A stretch of 40,694 nt of DNA from assembly GCF_002409645.1 (NCBI RefSeq), contig NZ_DHNR01000005.1, forward strand, positions 1 to 40,694, in the 5' to 3' direction. Position 1 is the stretch's first letter, and every line of letters starts with the position of its first letter. Under the pieces are notes generated by a model that did no database searches, was not told the DNA's origin, and saw only the letters and a program-made list of their open reading frames with translations. Positions 16,414-25,136 of the stretch are shown here, in pieces. Source of the stretch: Acetobacter sp. UBA5411. Its GTDB lineage: Bacteria > Pseudomonadota > Alphaproteobacteria > Acetobacterales > Acetobacteraceae. The translations under genes were made by a program, and so were the position numbers.

Positions 16414-17630
16414 GCGCCCTTCTCCCCATATTCAGCGGCAAGAACCTCACACAGCGCAGGCATAACGGCCTGCGCATCAGCAATGATAGCGAGGCCGGCA
16501 CGGGCCACCATGGCCGCGTGAAGGTCTGTGTTGACCGCCACAATATGCTCCACACGCCCTAGCCCCTGAAGATGCTGCGGCGCTCCGGCAATACCCAGCG
16601 CGACGTAGCACAGCGCGTCGAGGATCGTACCGGACGCCCCCACCTGCGTCGAACGCGGCATGTCGCCATTGTCGCACACCACGCGGCTCGCCCCCGGCGT
16701 TGCGTGCAGGGCGCGGACGGTCGCGTGGAAACTGGCAAAATCCGTCACGCCCCGCCCTGCGGACACGACAAACGGCGCATCCCCGAGATTCATGGTGGCC
16801 GGATCGGCAGGAATGACTGTGCCGACCGTCATGCGCGCAGACGCCGGAACCGGCCCTTCAATTGTTTCTTCCAGCGGCAGAATTTCGTGCACGTCGCCTT
16901 CCCATGCTGGCACACGATCTGGCGCAAGCGTCATCAGAGGCGCTAGACCGCCCACCCATTCCTGACGTCCTGCGCCACACGGGCGAATGACCTGTTTTGG
17001 CCCCAGCACCTCAATCCCCGGCAGCAGGCCAAGGCCGGTGCGAGCGGCAAGACGCCGTGCCATGTCAGCGCCTTCCTCGCTTTCCGGCAGGAGAACGTGA
17101 CGTGGCGACAACGCATCCATCACGGTGACGAGTTCCGCCACGCGCGCGTCAGGATCAGAACCACCGGAAAGCGGCACAAAGCGATCTGCTCCTGCCTGAC
17201 CGAGCGATGCTTCATCGACAGTCTCACCGACGACCACGACCGCGCCGCCTCCGGCATCCGCCAGCTTGCGGGCCGCGCCCAGCACCTGACGATCCGACCG
17301 GTCGAGCCGACCATCGGGCAGGTCGGGCACAACGATGATGAAAAACTCCGGCTGTTCGACACGGATTTTCTTCACGACAGTTGCGTTTGAAGCAGCACTT
17401 CCCGCCATCTGACCGACAAGACCTGACCGAACGAGACGCGCCCGACCATCCCGTCCCGTCGTCAGAAGTCGCTGTCGTTCCGCACGCGGATCACGCCGCA
17501 GACGACCGGAAGGCGATGTCATCAGCCCATCCGGCGTGGCGCTCATGTCGTAACGCTGCCGCCCGTTTCCCGGCACAAGACGGGCCGCCCGTTCGGCACG
17601 CGGATCTCGACGGAGACGGATCGCGTTCAT
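16410..17630 (-). CDS. etfA: electron transfer flavoprotein alpha subunit, dimethylglycine-associated
   Basis: A 406-residue EtfA-type protein. The C-terminal FAD domain is clear (VGASGTILDALCYVALGIAG, then APQHLQGLGRVEHIVAVNTD). The middle carries the alpha/beta Etf domain (PEFFIIVVPDLPDGRLDRSD; LSPRHVLLPESEEGADMARR). The N-terminal extension is unusual: RLRRDPRAER occurs at residues 5-14 and again at 43-52, whereas cluster-associated EtfA proteins, as I recall, carry an RRDPRAE motif once. ATG 17630 overlaps the dgcB stop (ATGA); longer in-frame starts run into dgcB. It probably accepts electrons from DgcAB. The repeated motif may bind the dehydrogenase or may be a recent local duplication. 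Confidence 0.87.
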   Translation of the reverse strand: MNAIRLRRDPRAERAARLVPGNGRQRYDMSATPDGLMTSPSGRLRRDPRAERQRLLTTGRDGRARLVRSGLVGQMAGSAASNATVVKKIRVEQPEFFIIVVPDLPDGRLDRSDRQVLGAARKLADAGGGAVVVVGETVDEASLGQAGADRFVPLSGGSDPDARVAELVTVMDALSPRHVLLPESEEGADMARRLAARTGLGLLPGIEVLGPKQVIRPCGAGRQEWVGGLAPLMTLAPDRVPAWEGDVHEILPLEETIEGPVPASARMTVGTVIPADPATMNLGDAPFVVSAGRGVTDFASFHATVRALHATPGASRVVCDNGDMPRSTQVGASGTILDALCYVALGIAGAPQHLQGLGRVEHIVAVNTDLHAAMVARAGLAIIADAQAVMPALCEVLAAEYGEKGA

Positions 17631-19522
17631 GCGGGCACCACCGCTTCCAGCACGAGTTCGGCGATGTCCTTCACCTCGGGGCGCGGTTCCGGCACGCCCT
17701 CCAGCATGGCTGTGCAACCGGGGCATCCGACCGCGACAATCGCAGCACCGACCTCAGCAGCCTGCCCCATGCGGATGTCGGGAATACGCTGCTCGGCATC
17801 GACATCGCTGACCGGATTGCCGCCACCGCCGCCACAACACATGGACTGCTTCCCGTGCCGCTCCATCTCAACCGTCGTCTTGCAGGCTGCGGCCAGCAGG
17901 CGACGCGGCGCATCGAATTCGCCATTGTAGCGTCCGAGATAGCAGGGATCGTGATAGGCGACGGACGGCAGATCGCGCGCATCGAGTTTCAGACGGCCCA
18001 CACTGACCAACTCGTCGAGGAACGTCGTGTGATGCACCACTTCCCACTTGCCGCCGAGCGCGGGATATTCGTTCTTCAGCACGTTCAGCGCATGTGGATC
18101 AGCGGTGACAATCCGCTGGAACCGGCGGCTGTTCAGTGTGCCGATGACTTCCGCCGCCAGCCCCTGAAAGGTCGCCTCATCGCCCAGACGCCGTGCCAAA
18201 TCGCCGCAATCCAATTCGGCTTCACCTAGAATGGCGAACTTCACGTCCGCCAGACGTAGCAGCTTCACGAGCGCGCGCAGCGTGCGGGCGTAGCGCAGTT
18301 CATACGCGCCATCGCCCAGCCACAGCAGCACGTCCGTCTCATCCTCTTCGGTGAGAACCGGGACATTCTCGCCCGCCAGTCCATCCGCACGGGCGGACAG
18401 CGAACGGCCACCGGACTCACCGGTGTCACGCAGGCGGCGCAGCGCATCCGCGGCTCCGGGACGAACCTCGCCCAGCATGAGCGTCTGGCCACGCCGGAGA
18501 TCGACGATGGCGTCCACATGCTCGATCATCATCGGGCATTGTTCGACGCATGAGCGGCAGGTGGTGCAGGCCCACAGCGTATCGGGATGGATCATCGCAT
18601 CCGCGCCGATAATCGCGCTGGTCATGCTCCCCTTGCCCGCTGTCGCTGGTGCATTCGGCGCGGGTGAGCCGGTATAGACGCTGGCATCCTCACCACGGGC
18701 GGACAGCGCCAGTCCCTGAATGAGCGCCTTCGGGTTCAGTCTCTGTCCAGCGGCGAAGGCGGGACAATGCTGTTCACACCGTCCGCACTCGATACAGGCA
18801 TCGAAAGATGCAAGAATATTCCACGCAAAATCACTGGGAACGAGCGCACCAAGGGTAGGAGCCGCGAGATCCAGTGGACGCAGATCGGTGCTGCGACCGC
18901 CCCCGAACCGCTCCGGGCGCGAATGGGCCGCCAGCCATGTCACACCGGAAAACGCATGGCGCATCGGACCGCGCGCCACCTGCACGACAAGTCCCGCGCC
19001 ACCGGCAGCCATCATGGCGAGAGGCACGAGTGCGACGCCTGTCCTTCCCGGCATGGCGACATGCACCAACGCGACAAGCGCGCCGCCGAGATTCCACGCC
19101 AGCAGAGCATTCGGCAGCCACAGAAATTTGCCCCCCGAAAGCCAGGACGGTTTCCTCGGGTTACGGCGTTTCCACACGAGATACGTGCCGCCAATGGCCG
19201 TGACGAAGAACACCCCGACACTGCCCCAGTAAAGGCGGCTTTCACGGAGCGCGGGAATCGCACCAGCCGCGAGAACCGCAGAGCCGGCTAGTGTCCCCCC
19301 TGCAACCAGCGCATGCATTGGAGCCGCACCCTTGCGACGCTCGACGGCGTGATGGACATCCACGAGATAACGCTGCGGCACAGCGGCGAGCCCGCGGATC
19401 ATGTCCTTGGGGCTGGCTTTTCCTTTACGCCAGCGCCGGACCATCGGCACGGCGGAGACCGCGAGCGCGCCTGCCATGCCCCAGACCAGTCCGGAAGCGA
19501 GGAGACCTGTCCTCCCGGCCAC
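17627..19522 (-). CDS. dgcB: dimethylglycine demethylase iron-sulfur subunit DgcB
   Basis: A 631-residue membrane-associated iron-sulfur protein. The N-terminal third holds about four or five hydrophobic segments (for example LLASGLVWGMAGALAVSAVP, ALLAWNLGGALVALVHVAM). Two 4Fe-4S motifs follow (CIECGRCEQHCPAF and CTTCRSCVEQCPMM), then HdrD/GlpC-type CCG domains (YHDPCYLGRYNGEF, MCCGGGGG, VGCPGCTAMLEG). Such proteins pass electrons from a flavin dehydrogenase towards Etf or quinones. It starts 2 bases after dgcA and overlaps etfA. The name rests on gene order with dgcA, gbcAB and etf, which matches Pseudomonas dgc clusters. Confidence 0.88.
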   Translation of the reverse strand: MAGRTGLLASGLVWGMAGALAVSAVPMVRRWRKGKASPKDMIRGLAAVPQRYLVDVHHAVERRKGAAPMHALVAGGTLAGSAVLAAGAIPALRESRLYWGSVGVFFVTAIGGTYLVWKRRNPRKPSWLSGGKFLWLPNALLAWNLGGALVALVHVAMPGRTGVALVPLAMMAAGGAGLVVQVARGPMRHAFSGVTWLAAHSRPERFGGGRSTDLRPLDLAAPTLGALVPSDFAWNILASFDACIECGRCEQHCPAFAAGQRLNPKALIQGLALSARGEDASVYTGSPAPNAPATAGKGSMTSAIIGADAMIHPDTLWACTTCRSCVEQCPMMIEHVDAIVDLRRGQTLMLGEVRPGAADALRRLRDTGESGGRSLSARADGLAGENVPVLTEEDETDVLLWLGDGAYELRYARTLRALVKLLRLADVKFAILGEAELDCGDLARRLGDEATFQGLAAEVIGTLNSRRFQRIVTADPHALNVLKNEYPALGGKWEVVHHTTFLDELVSVGRLKLDARDLPSVAYHDPCYLGRYNGEFDAPRRLLAAACKTTVEMERHGKQSMCCGGGGGNPVSDVDAEQRIPDIRMGQAAEVGAAIVAVGCPGCTAMLEGVPEPRPEVKDIAELVLEAVVPA

Positions 19523-19524
19523 TC

Positions 19525-21576
19525 TCAGAAATCCTTGCAGAGACGGAGCGCGTCATAGAGCGCCGCATGAATGTTACGACCGGCCACGGCGTCGCCGATA
19601 CGGAACAGCGCGTATTCTCCGCTTTTCAACCCTTCGACAGCGGGCTGTGTCTGTCCCTGCAAAAGTGTCGGCAGATCGGTCTGCCCATGGTTGGCAGAGC
19701 CTTCCTTCAGTTCCATGTAGAGCGCGTCACGCGGAAGAGTGCCGCATTCGACGATGACATGATCGACGAGACGCTCTTCTTCGGTGTCCGTCATGGTGTT
19801 GCGTAGAACGGCGACCAGCCGATTGCCCTCCCGAGAGACCTCGCGCAGCTCCATGTTCGGCGACATGACCACGCCGAGTTTATACATCTCCCGCAGATGG
19901 ATCGGCTGGTTGGTGGTGCCGACTTCCTGCGCGATGAGCCGGTCATGCGTCGCCATTTCCACAAGACATCCACGCGTAGCCATGACCTCCGCCACAGATG
20001 CGGCATTGTGCTGGCCCATTTCGTCAAACAGCAGAACACTGCCCGAAGGATTGACTGCGCCGGACAGCACATCCGCCGTGGTGTGAATAAGGTCAGCGCC
20101 TTCAAACTCGCCGCGCCATGCGCTGCCGCCGGTGGCGACAATGACGATATCCGGCTTCTCCAGATGCACCATTTCGACGGTGGCTTCCATGCCCGTGCGC
20201 ACATCGACACCCAGCTTGCGCACCTGTCCATCCAGCCAACGCACGATCCCGGTCAGCGCCTCGCGCCATGTCGCCTTTGCGGCAAGATTGACCTGTCCTC
20301 CCGTCTCGTTCTCGCGCTCGAACAGCACGACGCTATGACCACGCAGAGCGCAGACGCGGGCTGCTTCCAGTCCGGCAACGCCCCCACCTATGATGGCGAC
20401 CCTGTGCTTTGTGCCCGTTGTCGGCTGAACGTCGTGCGGCATCGTCTGTTCACGGCCCGTCGCGGCGTTTTGCAGGCAGAGCGCATCGCCGCCGACATAG
20501 ATGCGATCGATGCAGTATCCGGCGCCGACGCACTGGCGGATATCGTCGGCACGTCCGGCCGCCAACTTGTTCACGATATGCGGGTCCGCGATATGGGCGC
20601 GGGTCATGGCGACCATATCAATGTGCCCTTCAGCGATAGCGCGTGCGGCGGTCGCAACGTCCATGATACGCTGGGCGTGGAACACCGGCACATCGGCTTC
20701 ACGCTTGATGGCGCTGGCGAGATGAAGAAAAGGCGCGACAGGAAAGGACATGTTCGGCAGGCTGACGGCGTGCGACATCTCGTCACGGGCCTGCCCACCG
20801 ATGACGTTGACGAAATCCACCAGTCCGCGTGACGCGTAATCGCTGGCGATTGTCAGACAGTCTTCCTGTGACAGGCCATTTTGCAGCATCTCATTGCCGG
20901 ACATCCGCATGCCGACAACAAAATCCTCGCCTACTGCCTCGCGGATGGCTGTCAGAACTTCAATGCCAAACCGCATGCGGTTTTCAAGTGAGCCGCCATA
21001 CTCATCAACACGATCATTCGCGGAAGGGCTCCAGAACTGGTCGAGCAGATGACCATGCGCGCCGGAGATTTCCAGCCCGTCCAGGCCGCCTTTCTTGCAG
21101 CGCACCGCCGCATCAGCAAAAGCCCTGACCACACGACGGATGTCCTCGATCTCCATTTCCTTCGGCATGGAACGAGAAGCTGGCTCACGGCGTGGGGATG
21201 GACCGATGACCGGCAGCCACGCATCAGTGTCCCAGCGCGTGCGCCGTCCCATGTGGGTGATCTGGATCATCAGTTTCGCACCGTGGCCATGCACACGGTC
21301 CGCGAACTGCTGGAAATAGGGAATCACGCTGTCATCAACAACGGAAACCTGATTCCAGGGCGTGGCCGGGCTGTCATGATCGACGGAGGACGAGCCTCCG
21401 AACATGGTCAGGCCGATGCCACCCTTGGCCTTTTCGGCGTGATAGAGCTGATACCGTTCCTGCGGCTTGCCGTCCTTGCCGTAACCCGGCGCATGGCTCG
21501 TGCTCATGACACGGTTGCGGATCACCATGTTTCTGATCCGCAGAGGCTTGAACAGGGCTTCGATATTGGAGCTCAT
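19525..21576 (-). CDS. dgcA: N,N-dimethylglycine demethylase flavoprotein DgcA
   Basis: A 683-residue enzyme related to trimethylamine dehydrogenase and 2,4-dienoyl-CoA reductase. It removes a methyl group from dimethylglycine as formaldehyde, giving sarcosine. The N-terminal old-yellow-enzyme barrel (residues about 1-345) has LFKPLRIRNMVIRNRVMSTS and GAHGHLLDQFWSPSANDRVD. The iron-sulfur segment holds Cys349, Cys355 and Cys367 (CVGAGYC...C); the position of the second of four cysteines in trimethylamine dehydrogenase is Ala here. The C-terminal half has dinucleotide-binding motifs (VAIIGGGVAGLEAARV near 394). The start overlaps the regulator's stop (ATGA), and the gene is followed 2 bases later by dgcB. 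Confidence 0.9.
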   Translation of the reverse strand: MSSNIEALFKPLRIRNMVIRNRVMSTSHAPGYGKDGKPQERYQLYHAEKAKGGIGLTMFGGSSSVDHDSPATPWNQVSVVDDSVIPYFQQFADRVHGHGAKLMIQITHMGRRTRWDTDAWLPVIGPSPRREPASRSMPKEMEIEDIRRVVRAFADAAVRCKKGGLDGLEISGAHGHLLDQFWSPSANDRVDEYGGSLENRMRFGIEVLTAIREAVGEDFVVGMRMSGNEMLQNGLSQEDCLTIASDYASRGLVDFVNVIGGQARDEMSHAVSLPNMSFPVAPFLHLASAIKREADVPVFHAQRIMDVATAARAIAEGHIDMVAMTRAHIADPHIVNKLAAGRADDIRQCVGAGYCIDRIYVGGDALCLQNAATGREQTMPHDVQPTTGTKHRVAIIGGGVAGLEAARVCALRGHSVVLFERENETGGQVNLAAKATWREALTGIVRWLDGQVRKLGVDVRTGMEATVEMVHLEKPDIVIVATGGSAWRGEFEGADLIHTTADVLSGAVNPSGSVLLFDEMGQHNAASVAEVMATRGCLVEMATHDRLIAQEVGTTNQPIHLREMYKLGVVMSPNMELREVSREGNRLVAVLRNTMTDTEEERLVDHVIVECGTLPRDALYMELKEGSANHGQTDLPTLLQGQTQPAVEGLKSGEYALFRIGDAVAGRNIHAALYDALRLCKDF

Positions 21577-22571
21577 GCGGACACATCCATGGTTGAAGTC
21601 TGTCTGGGAGAGCCTTCTTTCCGCCGGCGTTCATCGCGAGGCGGACAGCCGAAACGGCTGCGATAGGCTGAGCTGAAATGTGAACTTGAAACAAAGCCGC
21701 AGGCCGTTCCGATATCGGTAACCGACATCGTGGTCTGACGAAGCAGACGGCGGGCGCGCTCCAGACGCACTCCGACGAGATAGGCTGCCGGTGTGACGCC
21801 TGCATGTCGGCGAAAGATCCGTTCCAGCTGCCTTACGGAAAGATGCGCGGCTCCGGCGATTTCCTCGATCCGTAGTGGCCGGTCACTTTCCCGCTCGATC
21901 AGGCTCAGAGCACGTGCCATCGCTTCCGGCGTTCCCGGCGGAACAGGCACAGGTTGCCGTTCGTCTCCGGGACGATCGCGTTCCAGAAGAAACTGCGTGG
22001 AGATTTCATTGACCCGAGACATCCCGTAACGGGAAGCAATGATCTTCAGCATCATGTCGAGCGGCGCGAGACCACCGGTGCAGGTCAGCCGATTGCGATC
22101 AATGACGAAGAAATCGTCCGTGATGTCGATTTCGGGAAATTCCTCGCGGATCGAAGGCAGGTTTTCCCAATGTATGGCGCAGCGATAGCCCCGAAGAAGG
22201 CCAGCTTCCGCAAGAGCGAAGGTGCCAGTGCACAGCGCCCCCAGCACGACACCCTGCCGAGCCTGCTGCCGCAGCCATGTGAGCAATGCGGCTCCGGTCG
22301 CAGCACGTACATCGACGCCACCGCAGACAAAGACGACGTCAAAGCGAGGCGTTGTTCTGACGGAATGTGTGGGTGCCAGTGAAAGACCGTTGCTGGACAA
22401 GGAAGATTCTCCATCCAGCGACAACACCGACCAGATATAGGCTTCCTCGCCCGCCAGCCTGTTGGCCATCCGCAGCGCTTCGATAGCGTTACTCACGGCG
22501 ATCATCGAATAGCCTGAGAGTGTCAGGAAACCGAAGCGCCGGAAGCTGCTGAGATCGGGCGAAGCAGGCAT
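21573..22571 (-). CDS. gbdR: GbdR-like glycine betaine regulator (GlxA/AraC type)
   Basis: A 332-residue regulator with a DJ-1/PfpI-like sensor domain (FGFLTLSGYSMIAVSNAIEA; GALCTGTFALAEAGLLRGYR; CAIHWENLPSIREEFPEIDI) and a C-terminal AraC double HTH (RIEEIAGAAHLSVRQLERIF; TDIGTACGFVSSSHFSSAYR). The sensor motifs match what I know of Pseudomonas GbdR, which activates betaine and dimethylglycine genes in response to those compounds. It lies inside the catabolic operon: 2 bases after gbcB and overlapping dgcA by 4. Likely targets are the gbcA and soxB promoters, where GTCG-type half-sites occur. Ligand and targets are inferred, not shown. Confidence 0.82.
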   Translation of the reverse strand: MPASPDLSSFRRFGFLTLSGYSMIAVSNAIEALRMANRLAGEEAYIWSVLSLDGESSLSSNGLSLAPTHSVRTTPRFDVVFVCGGVDVRAATGAALLTWLRQQARQGVVLGALCTGTFALAEAGLLRGYRCAIHWENLPSIREEFPEIDITDDFFVIDRNRLTCTGGLAPLDMMLKIIASRYGMSRVNEISTQFLLERDRPGDERQPVPVPPGTPEAMARALSLIERESDRPLRIEEIAGAAHLSVRQLERIFRRHAGVTPAAYLVGVRLERARRLLRQTTMSVTDIGTACGFVSSSHFSSAYRSRFGCPPRDERRRKEGSPRQTSTMDVSA

Positions 22572-22573
22572 CG

Positions 22574-23680
22574 TCAGCGTTCGATCACCACGTCGCTGGT
22601 GGGCTTTGAACAGCAGATCAGGATCATGCCCATATCGACTTCACGCTGGCGGATACCTCCTTCGTGCTTCATTTCTACAGTCCCTGAGATAAGCTTGCAC
22701 TTGCAGGTTCCACACAGCCCCTTTCCGCAGGACGCCGGAACGCGCATTCCCTCGGCGCGGGCGGCGGAGAGGATATTGGTGTCCGCGCCACATTCAATCT
22801 CACGTCGGCTTTTTGTGAAGTTGACCTTGTATGTCGTCTCACCCGGCTCCGGTGCGGCGAAAGCCTCTTCAAGTTCCCCCTGCATGAGCGTAGCGAAATC
22901 GAAACTCTCTTCATGATGGCGGGTCATGTCGAAACCACTGTCGGCAAGCAGCGTGCGGACTGCGGCCATATAAGGCTCTGGGCCGCAGACATAGACCTCG
23001 CGCTCCAGAAAATCAGGAGCGACCAGAGGCAGCATTGAGGCGACAAGGCGTCCACGTAGCCCCGACCACCGACCGGAGGGCGTATCGCTCTCACAGATCG
23101 TGGAAGCACGGAAACCTGGCCAGCGCTGTTCCATCAGCGCCAGTTCTCGTGCAAAGATCAGATCGTCAGGGCTACGGGCGCTGTGGAGAAACACCACATC
23201 CGCCTCACCTCCAAGATCCATCAGCGTACGGGACATGGACACCATCGGTGTGATGCCACTTCCCCCTGACAGGAACAGAAACTTTTTCGATGAACTACCC
23301 GCGCAGGTAAACTCTCCAGCAGGTCCTGTAACCTTTACTTCCATCCCGGGTTGCAGAGTGTCGTGCAGCCAGTTCGAAACCGGCCCCTTCGCCACTCGCT
23401 TCACAGTAATCGACACACGATCCGGGCGGGTTGGAGCAGAGGACAGTGTATAGCTTCGGTTTATCTCCTCTCCCGATGGGCCGCATGGGAGAGAAAACGT
23501 CATGAACTGACCGGGCTGGTAACAAAAACGGCGCGGCTGTGGAGCGGAAAACACGAATGTCTTCACATCGTGTGTTTCGTCGATGACCTGACGGCAGACA
23601 AGCACCTCATCCCGCTCAGGATTCCACAGAGGAGCGGAAGCCAGGTCGTTCAGCTCTGCAAGCACGCCGTTTGCCGTCAT
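22574..23680 (-). CDS. gbcB: glycine betaine demethylase reductase subunit GbcB
   Basis: A 368-residue NAD(P)H-dependent reductase that feeds electrons to the GbcA oxygenase. It contains a ferredoxin-reductase FAD domain (INRSYTLSSAPTRPDRVSIT), an NAD-binding domain (FLSGGSGITPMVSMSRTLMD; VYVCGPEPYMAAV) and a C-terminal plant-type 2Fe-2S domain with Cys318, Cys323, Cys326 and Cys356 (SCGKGLCGTCKCK). This is the layout of class IA-like reductases paired with Rieske oxygenases. The start overlaps the gbcA stop by 4 bases. Confidence 0.92.
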   Translation of the reverse strand: MTANGVLAELNDLASAPLWNPERDEVLVCRQVIDETHDVKTFVFSAPQPRRFCYQPGQFMTFSLPCGPSGEEINRSYTLSSAPTRPDRVSITVKRVAKGPVSNWLHDTLQPGMEVKVTGPAGEFTCAGSSSKKFLFLSGGSGITPMVSMSRTLMDLGGEADVVFLHSARSPDDLIFARELALMEQRWPGFRASTICESDTPSGRWSGLRGRLVASMLPLVAPDFLEREVYVCGPEPYMAAVRTLLADSGFDMTRHHEESFDFATLMQGELEEAFAAPEPGETTYKVNFTKSRREIECGADTNILSAARAEGMRVPASCGKGLCGTCKCKLISGTVEMKHEGGIRQREVDMGMILICCSKPTSDVVIER

Positions 23681-24933
23681 GCCAAAGCCGCCTTCATGCG
23701 ACCGATGTACCAGGCAGCGAATTTCTCAACCAGACCTTCCGTGTAAGGAGAGTACGGTCCGGCTTCAAACGCAGGATCGGTCGCACCCTGCTGGGAAATC
23801 TCGACCAGATCCGCATCCTGCTGGTTCGTCGCCTGCCAGACTTCTGTCAGGCGTTGCAGATCATAATCGACCCCCTCGACCGCATCCTTGTGCACGAGCC
23901 ACTTTGTGCGAACCAACGTCGTGTCTGCATCCAGCGGGAATACGGCGAAAGTGACAATGTGGTCTCCCATGAAATGGTGCCATGAATTGGGCTGGGTCCA
24001 GAAAGACAGACCACCGATCGCCTTGTCCTTCAGATCACCCAACGGAACGCGGCAAGCGGCCTTGGTATCCAATGTTTGGCTCTCACCAGAGCGGTCGATC
24101 GGCAGCCGTTCGGTCCGGAAACCCGTTATCATGTCATCAAGATGCTCGACTTCACGGGACGGCAATCCCTCACCTTCCCAGCGCGCATGGCATGTAGTGG
24201 CCAGTTCCGCATAACGCTGAGCATCGCGCTGGCTTTCTTCATCCAGCGTTCCGGGCGCATAGCCGAAGCCATAGGCAAAAAGTGGAATAGTCAGCTCAGG
24301 ATGGTTCGGACCGCAATGATAGCATTCGCGGTTATTTTCCAGCGTGAGCTTCCAGTTTCCCTTCTCGATGAGATCGGACTCAAAGGCCACTCGTGTATTT
24401 TTCAGATCATGCGGCGCAAGATACGGCTCCATGACACGGGCCATGTCCTCAATATCTTCCGGTGGGTTCTCAGCCAGACAGATAAAGATCAGCCCCGCAA
24501 CCGAACGCACCGCCACTTTCTTGAGGCCACGACATTTGGGGTCAAAATCTTCTCCCATATGCTCGGCAAATTTCAGCTCGCCATCAATTCCATAGGTCCA
24601 TGAATGATAGGGACAGACGATGTTGCCGATCATCGTCTTGCCTTCAGGGATCATGCGGGCACCGCGGTGACGGCAGACATTATGGAACGCCCGGATCGCG
24701 TCATCATCGTCACGCGTGATGATGACGGAAGATTTTCCGATATTGACGACCATCGCATCGCCGGGCTCGGCAACATCCGGTTCGACACCGACATAAATCC
24801 AGTGCTGACCGAAGATGTGCTTCATGTCCTCATCGAAGATGCCCTCATCCGTGTAGAACGGTGCCTCAAGGGCGAAACCCGGCTTGCGTCGGGCAAGGAG
24901 TGTTTTGAGCATTTCTTCTGTTTGACCGGACAT
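23677..24933 (-). CDS. gbcA: glycine betaine monooxygenase Rieske subunit GbcA
   Basis: A 418-residue aromatic-ring-hydroxylating-type oxygenase that demethylates glycine betaine to dimethylglycine and formaldehyde using O2. The Rieske 2Fe-2S ligands are Cys87/His89 (VCRHRGARM) and Cys107/His110 (CPYHSWTYG). The mononuclear iron site includes His206 and His211 (ENNRECYHCGPNHPELT). Length and motifs agree with Pseudomonas GbcA and separate it from choline monooxygenase mainly by gene context. First gene of the nine-gene minus-strand operon; GGAAGG lies upstream of ATG 24933. The 203 bases upstream carry five GTCG half-sites. Confidence 0.92.
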   Translation of the reverse strand: MSGQTEEMLKTLLARRKPGFALEAPFYTDEGIFDEDMKHIFGQHWIYVGVEPDVAEPGDAMVVNIGKSSVIITRDDDDAIRAFHNVCRHRGARMIPEGKTMIGNIVCPYHSWTYGIDGELKFAEHMGEDFDPKCRGLKKVAVRSVAGLIFICLAENPPEDIEDMARVMEPYLAPHDLKNTRVAFESDLIEKGNWKLTLENNRECYHCGPNHPELTIPLFAYGFGYAPGTLDEESQRDAQRYAELATTCHARWEGEGLPSREVEHLDDMITGFRTERLPIDRSGESQTLDTKAACRVPLGDLKDKAIGGLSFWTQPNSWHHFMGDHIVTFAVFPLDADTTLVRTKWLVHKDAVEGVDYDLQRLTEVWQATNQQDADLVEISQQGATDPAFEAGPYSPYTEGLVEKFAAWYIGRMKAALA

Positions 24934-24965
24934 GAGGGTGTTTCCTTCCCGACCCGACTCTGGTT

Positions 24966-25050
24966 CGACACATCCAGTATGCGACTTTCAGAAAACTTTA
25001 ATTTCTAAATTACGACATATTTTTATACCGTAACGACTTTGATGCCCGAC
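24966..25050 (-). promoter_or_regulatory. GTCG half-site cluster upstream of gbcA
   Basis: Read on the minus strand, GTCG occurs five times in 85 bases (plus-strand CGAC at 24966, 24982, 25013, 25034 and 25047). TGTCGT and AGTCGT (25013 and 25034) are exactly 21 bases apart, the same spacing as the TGTCGC pair at 520/541. The site at 24979-24995 shares ATGCGAC-N5-GAAAA with the soxB upstream region. I infer an activator region for a GlxA/AraC-type regulator such as the GbdR-like protein. Confidence 0.5.
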
Positions 25051-25136
25051 TGTCCAATCCAAAAAATTCACGGGTTTTTCGTTGCAAATTAAAGTCAAAT
25101 TTTATTCTTTTATATCAAACAGATAATTGAAATATA

